From positions 6,849 to 70,848 of the forward strand of contig JACVRA010000110.1 of the NCBI GenBank assembly GCA_019828545.1: a DNA stretch of 64,000 nucleotides. Reading direction: 5' to 3'. The position numbers and the translations under genes are program-made. Source of the DNA: Paracamarosporium sp. OC-R06-R3 (lineage: Eukaryota; Ascomycota; Dothideomycetes; Pleosporales; Didymosphaeriaceae). The number at the start of each line of letters is the position of its first letter. Positions within the stretch are counted from its first letter, which is position 1. The notes under the pieces are model-generated. The model worked only from the letters and a program-made list of their open reading frames with translations. It searched no databases and had not been told where the DNA came from. This document shows, one piece after another, positions 56,513 to 64,000 of this stretch.

Positions 56513-57283
56513 CGTGAGCCCTTCGTTTCTTTCTACGTGCGTATTTAGGTTAAGTGATTGTATTTCGTCTAGATTGCGAGCGATGAGTTGCTGGGGTCAA
56601 CAGTTCATCAACCGTCTTAGCTGTACACTATTAAAGTAAATTCTACTCAAGGACCGTGTACTTAGCTAGAACAATGGGAATCATTTGAGTTTGTAGGATC
56701 TTCTTCCAAGCGTTGATGACAAGGAGACGGTTCGCCTTAGCGTCGTGCTGCTCGTATTGCCAACCTAGTTAACGCGTTAAGGGCGCCGCGAAGGGCGCTT
56801 CAAATACAAACGCACCGCACAAGCGCGCAGGCGCAGGGTAGAATGTCCGATATTTCTCAACGGTACTATCGTCACAAGAGTCAGACCATGTATGATCTTG
56901 CACCTTGTGCAACCTGCTCCCAATGCCTAAGACAATGACGGGAACAAGCAATCACGGGCCGGGCTGAGGCTCTACAACAGTAGCTATGAAGATAATAATC
57001 AGATACTTTTTTTTATCTTTCAAGCGAAAAACTTCGAACTTCAAGACTCGATGTTTGACAAGGCTCATGCAGAACCCTTATGCAGCGAACCTGTATTGAC
57101 TACACATAATATACATTTTTCGCCAGAGCAGGAGTCGCCATCCAAAATGTAAATGCCACCATAAAAAACCTCGCTCCGACTATGCTTCGTTTTGGGCCCT
57201 CTATAGTACAGCTAGCGGTTCGCCTTTCCGCAGACTTCTACATGCGCGTTTGTTTCTTTTGCACATTTAAAGCTATCGTTTCT
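56513..57283. other. Intergenic region
   Basis: About 770 bp with AT-rich stretches and no supported gene. It holds the PARG-like promoter side and the MIA40 3' flank. Confidence 0.4.
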
Positions 57284-58350
57284 TTACTTCTTTCCTACCG
57301 AAGCGTCGGACGCATCGTGTGCTGCTCTTGGGACGAGCTCTTCGCTTTCGCTCGTAGGCTCATGATCTTGCTTCACCTGTTCGGTTGCCTTGTTGGCGCG
57401 CTCTGTCTCGTCACTGGGTCGGTATTCCCTGGGTACGAGGCTAGAGTCGTTCTTACTCGTCGAAGAAGCCTTAAGAGGATTGGAGGTGGACGGTGTCTCA
57501 TGGTCACTGACATCAGTGCTAGAAGTCTCCGCTACTGCATTCACAGGTGCTCCGTCCGCCGGAATATCATCCTCGTCATCCTCGGCATCAGATTCGAGCT
57601 CTGAGCCGTACACTTCAGGGTACTTGCGGAAGCAGCCTTGCATGTCCCTACTCGCAGTCAGCATCCCTGTTTCGTTCGTTTCCAGAAGAGGGCGACTCTT
57701 ACTTGAACTTCTCAATACAATCCATTCCCTTCGGCTCCTCGGTGCTGTACACGAAGCAACTGAATGCAGCCTTGAATTCCTCTCCACAAGGCCCGTCAGC
57801 CATGCCGCCCAAGCATGGACAATCCCAGTTGATCTCGCCAGTCTCAGGGTTGAAAGCGCCCTGTTGTCCTGCCTCCTCTTCCAGCTCTTCCACGCTTCCC
57901 GCTGTAGCGACGGTGTCATTTGCCTCAGCGGCTGCCTCTTTCTGCTGTTGTGCCTGCTGTTGTGCCGCTAATTGAGCTGCAATGGCTTCCTGCTCTGCTT
58001 TTCGCTTGAGGCGAGCTGCAGATACATCTTCGATGGTGGGGAGTTGCTCGGTCTCATCTGCGATGGGAAGCGCTGCCACGGCGTCTGCAATAGACTGATT
58101 AGCCTACTAGTTGTGTTGCCACTTTCATTCTCCTGCATCACTCACGTCTTGGCTCCTCCGCCCAAACGTCCGTAGTGTTGTAGTAGTATATTATAGCACC
58201 GGCAGCGCCTACGCGTGCGAACAAGCTCTTCCAACTTCTTGACTTCTGCGTCGGGGGTGCCGTGGAGATGAACCGTCGCGCGGGCGCAGCGGCGCGAGGA
58301 GCGGCACGCGCCGCATTAGAGGCAATTAATCGGGTCGCAGGCCGGAACAT
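57284..58350 (-). CDS. MIA40: Mitochondrial intermembrane-space oxidoreductase Mia40
   Basis: Predicted 316 aa, exons 58350-58146, 58084-57703, 57647-57284. The N-terminus is an Arg/Ala-rich mitochondrial presequence ([20 protein letters not shown]) and an inner-membrane anchor ([18 protein letters not shown]). A Gln/Ala-rich linker follows. The redox CPC motif is C157-P-C159 and the twin CX9C pairs are C168-x9-C178 and C191-x9-C201; the second pair is created by the splice joining DCIEKFK to DMQGCFRKY. The acidic/Ser-rich tail is long. Mia40 drives disulfide-linked import into the intermembrane space with Erv1. Fit to the family is close in every element. Confidence 0.95.
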
Positions 58351-59129
58351 TGTGCTGAACGAAAGGAAAAAGGGAAGAAGAGGAGAAGAATGGAAAACGG
58401 GGTCGTTGGCGTGGAGAGCTAGTCCGCGTTGTCGTCCGTATGTCAAAAGTTCATCATTGACGATCCTCGGACCTGCATTTCTAATCGGGAGCTTAACCAA
58501 AGGGGAAAGCGCGACTCGTAAATCACGTGCGCCGCTTTCGCCCTCTAGGTTCATCCAATGCAAAGCACACAGTGGACATATCACACTGGTACACAAAGAC
58601 AAAATGAGTATCAATCTCTTGAATTCTTCTCCGCCATGCTAGGTCACGCCCAAGACAAAACCCTCAAGGGTATAGTAAAAAGCTACACAAAGCCGCTTAA
58701 CGCCAAGCAAAACCTCCTCTTGGCTCCAAACAAGATCCAAGAGAGGGGATAAAAGAACCATATCATACACAATAACCGGAGAGAAATCATCCCTGTTAGC
58801 TTTCCAAAGACACAACTGCCAAGACTGGAGCCGTGGGTGAGAACATAAGAAGGACAAAGTTTCGTTCATAGCATCGTGCGTCCGGTGAAGTCGCTCCCGT
58901 GGCTCAATTTGTGTACTCCATGCAGATTCTGCGCATGTACAAAGAATCGAAGTAGAAGCGGTCCAGCTGTCGTGGATGTTGGACAATAGAAGTGAAGAGA
59001 TCGTCGACCGTAGCATGGCCAGCAATCGTTGATCGAGGAATTACTACAAGTTGTTCAACGAAATGCGAAGCAAGTGCATCGCTCAAAGGGTTCATGATCC
59101 CAGGAAAAGTTGAGCAGTCACCGGTCAGG
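58351..59129. other. Intergenic region between MIA40 and RhoGAP gene
   Basis: About 780 bp: MIA40 promoter plus the RhoGAP 3' flank. A 128-codon minus frame (58639-59025) overlaps the expected 3' UTR and has no domain. Confidence 0.4.
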
Positions 59130-62100
59130 TCACTCCTCGTCAAAGAAAATGTTTTTGTGATCTTCAAGAAGCGCTTGGACGGCGTTCCGTTGAGCTTGCA
59201 TGTCAGTCAACTCCCGGTTTATATCCGTCGGACGCATAATCGTCGGGGCAAAAACAACGGCGAGATTGAGCGGCGTCATCTAGATAGAAGTTAGGATAGT
59301 ACCGTTAGAATAGGATATGGCATACTTACCAGATTGTCGTTCGAGTGCTGGATGACACGAGACAAATGAAAGGTCAAGAACTGGATCGTATCGTGGTGTG
59401 CGCGAGGAATCTCGTTGATAGCGGCACGCAAGGCCTTCGCTCGCTGCTCTGGAACCTCAATCGCGCCAGCGTCCAAAAATTGATCGTATACAGCATATGT
59501 GATCAGGGGCGTCGGCAGACGACGGAAGTAGTTTTTCAGAGTTGAGGTGACGGCATGGATGTCTAGGTCAGGGTCTGAGATGTCAAACTCATCGTTGTTT
59601 TCGAACCCGCTCTTGACTTGGTTGACCTGAGACGAACCACCACTCTTGCGGTAGATACCCTCAACGTCCATGCCCCGTGCCTCCACTTCTTCGATGCAAC
59701 GACTGACGATTGCAGGAATCATTCTCTTTTCGAAATCACATCGCGAGCTCAAATCCGACCCGAACAGCACCGAAGCGTCGACCAAGTTAGTGCTGCTGTT
59801 TTCATGCTGCATCGGCTTCAACCTATCCTTAGGATTGTTGGTGGCACCCTTGCCACCGAACCAGCCTCGCGGTGTAGCTTCCTCTTTACTCTTGAGCGAA
59901 CTCGACATGGAGGCGAAGTCTGGTTGGGTGTGTGTAGACCCGTACGGAGTGCCAATGACTTTGATGTTCATTTCGTCCGCCGGTTTAGATTCGGTCGGAC
60001 CGAATGCTCCTTTGAAGCCTTTCGTGACGTTCTTTGTGATTGCCTGACCACCTTTCTTCCAATTGGAGAACGCTTTGGCCTTCCCGGTCTTGCGGATGTT
60101 GACGACTTGGGGTTGCGCCAGTGTAGCTTCGCTGTCTGCTTCGTGTAGATTCGAGTAGGATGGCTCATGCATGACCTCTCGGGTGTCAACAGATATATCA
60201 GACTTTCCACCTTTATGGTTCGTGCTATAAATGCCTAGGCCATTCGCCGGCGACCGTGCGGCATCGATTGATTGATTGCCAATGTGCTGCTTGTTGGTTT
60301 TGAGTGTAGACTGGATCGACTCAATGAGGTTTTGATTCATGTCTGCAAGCTTTTTGTTCTGCGCGCTCAAAGATTCATACTCTTGGAAACCTTTGTCCTT
60401 CATCTGGATCAGATTGGATATTTCATCAGTGAGGGCCGTGCGCTTCGAAATGAGCTCCTCGATCTGGCCACCAAGCTGGTCCTTGAGCTTCTGTAGCGAA
60501 CTTGCAAAATCTCGCAAAATGTCCGACTTCAGCTGGTGTATGTCCATAGTAGACCCGCTGTTCTCTTTGGCTTTCTTCAGATGTTCGGTCATGATCTCCA
60601 ACTCGCGAATGACCATCTCACGCTGGGTGTCGAGAACGGCGATGGTGTTTCGCTTTTCCCTCAGCATTGTATTGGCCTGTTTGATATCGGCAGCGCTGTG
60701 CACGGTCTCTTGCAAGCCATTCTTCTCGGCCTCGAGTTCAGCAATCCTTTGTTGCGCCCGGCGAAGCTCATTTCTCAGATTCACTGCCTCTTCGTTCGAG
60801 TTTGGCGACGCAATGGTTGGGCTGCTGATGTCTATGGAACCATTAGTTGGCCATTTCTTGTGTCCGTGTCCACGAGAGGTTATCGAGCCGCGGTCACTAT
60901 GACTCCGGCCATGGCCTTTCATAGCATTGGAGACCTTTCTTAGCACACCGCCTTCTTTCTCATGACCTTCCTGGTTCGAAAGTAAACGCGCAAAGTCCTC
61001 ATCCATGGAGAAGTCACCTTGCGCGCTGTAGCGAGGCAGGCCACCAGTAGAGTAGAGCGTGTTAGAGCCATCACTCTGCATGGTACTGACGGATTCGGAT
61101 GTTTTGTGGTTCTGCAGCGGTGGAGGAGGTTGAGGAGGTGCACGCGGTGACACGAAAGTATCGGTGGACGGCGGCGGGCGTCTCCCTGCCGAGCGCTGAG
61201 GTGGAACTGGGGGGTCCATCATGTCTCTATCATTTGTGCCGTTAGTTCCATAAATACCATTTTGCGAACTGTATGCGGAGGTAGCGGATGGCTTCCGCTC
61301 GACTTGGGACATTGTGGGAGTAGTCGGAGAAGTGGCAGAGACTTCTTTCCTGGATGTCGAAGCAGATGGTTTCATGGAAGAATTAGCAAGGGAGTCACCG
61401 CGTGTGGGTCGTTCAACTTGTGGTCGTTGCTGGGTCGAACCGAAGGATGAGCTCGACGTGGTAGACGAATCGTCACGGCTAACTTGAGCATCCAGCTTCC
61501 CAGCCGCATCGGCGGGTGGGTTTGCGAGCCTCCCAGCCAAATCTGCAGGGGGAGAGCCACGAGAAGGCGACTGAGCGGTAGAATTCTTTCTCGCCTCCGC
61601 CCTCTTATTCTTGGGGACCTCCTGAAGCTTAAAAGCCTCCGAGGATTGCGATGGAGCAGGCGACGCATGCTGGCTACGAGTTCGGTCGGTAGTAACAGCG
61701 GGGGACTCGCCCGAGTTCTCCTTTCGCTTCCGAAGCGTGTCTACAAGTTGTTCTGACGGTTGTCTGCCCTTCTCTTGATACGCAATATGCGGGCTCGTCG
61801 GCTGACGCTCTGCGGATGCCGACCGAGACCTGTTCTCCTTGAGCATTTCTCTGTGGCCACCCACAGGACGGTTGAAGTAGTCACGACCAGACTTTGCATC
61901 GGCTCCTCTACCGTGTGTCTTGTTGATTGGAGACGGCCCGGGAGCGGGATTCGGGTCCAGCGCGAAGGGAAGTAGGATGCCGTTGTCGTCACCAGTGTCA
62001 GACGCTTCGGACTGGTTTGTCTCTTTGTAAGTGCTTGCGGGCAGTGTTACGTTATCTGTGTGACACTCGTTAGTGAGGTGTTCAGCATGCAAGCAATCGC

Positions 62101-62881
62101 GGCGTGAGTTGGAGGCAACGAAAAAGCGCGTACCCCTACGGGCATCATTCTGCGAAGCGGGGGATGCTTCACGCCTGAGGTTAGCAGAGGACTCGTTCCG
62201 CCGAGACTGGGGCGGCCTAGGAGACACGTCAGTGGTTGTGGGCTCCGAGAAGACATCGGACGGCGTATCAATGTCAGGCGTGAACTGGGTCGCAGCGCTC
62301 GGGGGCAAGGCGGGCAACGACTTGTCTACTTTTGGTTGTGCCGAAGAGGATGGTTTTTTGGTCTTCTTGCGCCGGCGTGCCATGAGCGACTCGTGGCATG
62401 ACATGCAGAAGATGCCCTGCGAGGTGCGGGCATAGCGCAGGTTCTCGATCTTGCGCTTGCAGTTCCTGCATCGGAAGCAGTTTGCGCAAAAGGCCTGGTC
62501 GCCGGTCAGGATGGCCAAGTCTTCGATCTTGTTGCCGCAGTGGTTGCAGCTGTATGTGCAGTTGTTGCAGATCAGCGAGCCGTCGCCGAGAAGCAGCAGG
62601 TTCGCGTCCGAGTCGAGGAGGGTGCCGCACGTGTTGCAGCGGAAGCAGTCGATGTGCCATCGGTTGCCCGCTGTCGCACGTCAGTCAGTAGGCGCGGGCG
62701 TCTCGCGGTAGGGAGCATACCTAGCTCGAAGGCCTTTCCTTCCTCGAGGATCTGCGGGGGCGTTAGAGCGGAGCGAGACGCGGGCGATAGGGCTTGTTCC
62801 TACCTCACCGCATCCCTTGCACGGATACACGACATCGTCCTGGTCCAGCGGCGACTCTGGATAGCCCCCGGGCGAGTCCAT
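59130..62881 (-). CDS. LIM-domain RhoGAP (Rga-type)
   Basis: Predicted 1173 aa in five exons: 62881-62804, 62751-62721 (31 nt), 62670-62134, 62055-59330, 59279-59130. Two LIM zinc-finger units open the protein (YPCKGCGE, ILEEGKAFELAGNRWHIDCF, CNTCGTLL, CNNCTYSCNNCGNKIEDLAI, CANCFRCRNCKRKIENL, CMSCHESL). A long Ser/Pro-rich linker and a coiled coil (LRNELRRAQQRIAELEAEKN) follow. The RhoGAP domain is C-terminal: GIYRKSGGSSQVNQVKSGF contains the Arg finger, and MTPLNLAVVFAPTIMRPTD completes it after the last intron. The order matches yeast Rga1/Rga2, which down-regulate Cdc42 in polarity. The 62056-62133 intron is inferred (CTAACG branch) because it is divisible by three and open. Confidence 0.88.
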
Positions 62882-64000
62882 GGCGCCCTAGAGAACGAGA
62901 GCGGGCTGCGGGCGCGGCAGCGACAGGAGGGCGGCGGGTGCCAGGGGCGGCGGCGGCGGCGGCGGCGGTGATGGCGGTGGTGGTTGTGGTGGGGAGCGAG
63001 GCGAGGAGGTCGACGAGGGCGAGGGACCCTGAGGTTGTCGGAGAGACGCCAGCAGCGCACACAGGACCGGCGGCCGTGCAACGCGTGTCGTCAACGGGCG
63101 AGGAATGCAGGGCGGCGGGAAGCTGTCGACAGCAGAGGAGCGACGTCTCGGCGAGTGCATTCGCTGTCCACTTGCCCCCCTCCCGCGAAGTGGAGCCCGG
63201 CCAATGGGTGCAGCAGTGCGGCAGTCCAGCCAGACTTGGGGCCCAGGGTCCGGCTGCACAATTGCAGTATAACTAGGCGGCACACCCGCCAGACCAGATT
63301 CTTCAGCTCAGCCGCAACGCCGACACTTGAAACGCCTGTCCTGCTGCCGGACCTGGCTGCCAAGGCCTCGCCGTCGAGGACCGCGTCGGTGGAGTGGTCC
63401 ATGTCCACCAGTCTGCTTCACTCGACGGCGAGAAGCGAGCGAACCCCCAGAAAGCACAATCCTTCCAGGGACGCCCTAAAATAGACGGCCGGTATCGATA
63501 ATAGACAACAGCCAGATGCGACGACGACGCGGCCGCAGCATAGCATCAGCTCTCGTCATCGCCGCCATCGCCGTCTGCCAGCGGCATTGTCTGCACCACT
63601 CGACCCATGTTTCATCTTCATCAGTGCGTCTGAACGCTGCCGAACGCGCCTACACGTGTCTTCGAGCCTGGCCGCCTGAGCCTGCCTTACCTCATCCGCA
63701 GGAGATTGAAGGGCCGTCTGCAATATGCGCGTCACGGCCTCGTGCACACGAGCACCGCAGCTGCAATCTCACCTGTATGAAATGCACCCTGCCGCTCGTT
63801 TGGGAAATACACACGCCCATCCTCCTCCCACCATCTCGGCAAGCCTGTCTGATACCCGTGGCTCCGAGAGCATCACGCGCTTTGTTTCATGTTGCCGGCG
63901 GATGAACGTCTCCTGAACGGCCCAGCCTTTCGGGCTTGCAACCCCCAGAAAACATCGTACCCACTTTCTCGCGACCTTCCCTTCCCGAACATGTGCCTTG
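62882..64000. promoter_or_regulatory. GC-rich upstream region of the RhoGAP gene
   Basis: About 1.1 kb of GC-rich sequence with long overlapping frames on both strands but no convincing protein. It includes a (GGC)n tract at about 62946-62970 within 100 bp upstream of the start codon, so it may be transcribed as structured 5' UTR. Confidence 0.45.

Noticed and set aside
58639..59025. 128-codon minus frame downstream of the RhoGAP gene
   Set aside because: Lies in the expected 3' flank, lacks domain content, and the RhoGAP already closes at a natural stop at 59130.

Overview
The window is nuclear DNA of a filamentous ascomycete. This rests on many short GT-AG introns (mostly 43-80 nt, with CTAAC/CTGAC-like branch sites), Zn2Cys6 regulators, an RTA1-family protein, a CFEM-type Pth11-like receptor and DUG3, BOS1, MIA40 and LIM-RhoGAP orthologues. 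Pezizomycotina is a safe call. Dothideomycetes is only a guess from gene style. No rRNA, CRISPR, complete transposon or convincing tRNA was seen. Coordinates are gene spans; exon and intron boundaries worked out by hand are in the evidence text.

Layout. 0-11.5 kb: RTA1-like membrane protein (-), Zn2Cys6 regulator (-), large secreted GH106-like glycosidase (+), small Cdc48-binding-motif protein (-), second Zn2Cys6 regulator (+) and a small membrane protein. 12-18.5 kb: amino acid permease (-), then a gene-poor stretch with a decayed pseudogene. 18.4-31.8 kb: single-pass Ser/Pro-rich membrane protein (-), DUG3-like glutamine amidotransferase (+), CFEM receptor (-), DUF4360-like secreted protein (-), alpha/beta hydrolase (+), Golgi SNARE BOS1 (+), divergent BTB-like protein (-). 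31.8-34.4 kb: AT-rich and almost empty. 34.4-43 kb: two adjacent small membrane proteins (+), a disordered 616-aa protein (-), a BTB protein (+), two unknown proteins (+), a short-chain dehydrogenase (-).

43-63 kb: a 1436-aa MMS1_N/CPSF-A-like propeller protein (-) and a Gyp8-like TBC RabGAP (+) share an 820-bp divergent promoter. Then come two neighbouring cysteine-rich secreted proteins separated by a 14-bp minisatellite, a conserved unknown (-), a PARG-like macrodomain protein (-), MIA40 (-) and a LIM/RhoGAP regulator (-). Most genes are unrelated housekeeping or accessory genes and no biosynthetic cluster is evident.

The most novel-looking locus is 50.2-52.8 kb. The + strand gene encodes a secreted precursor with two 10-cysteine modules. 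Their spacing is identical apart from the first interval, and each is preceded by a dibasic Kex2-like site. The divergently oriented neighbour encodes another secreted protein with a duplicated cysteine motif and matching intron positions.
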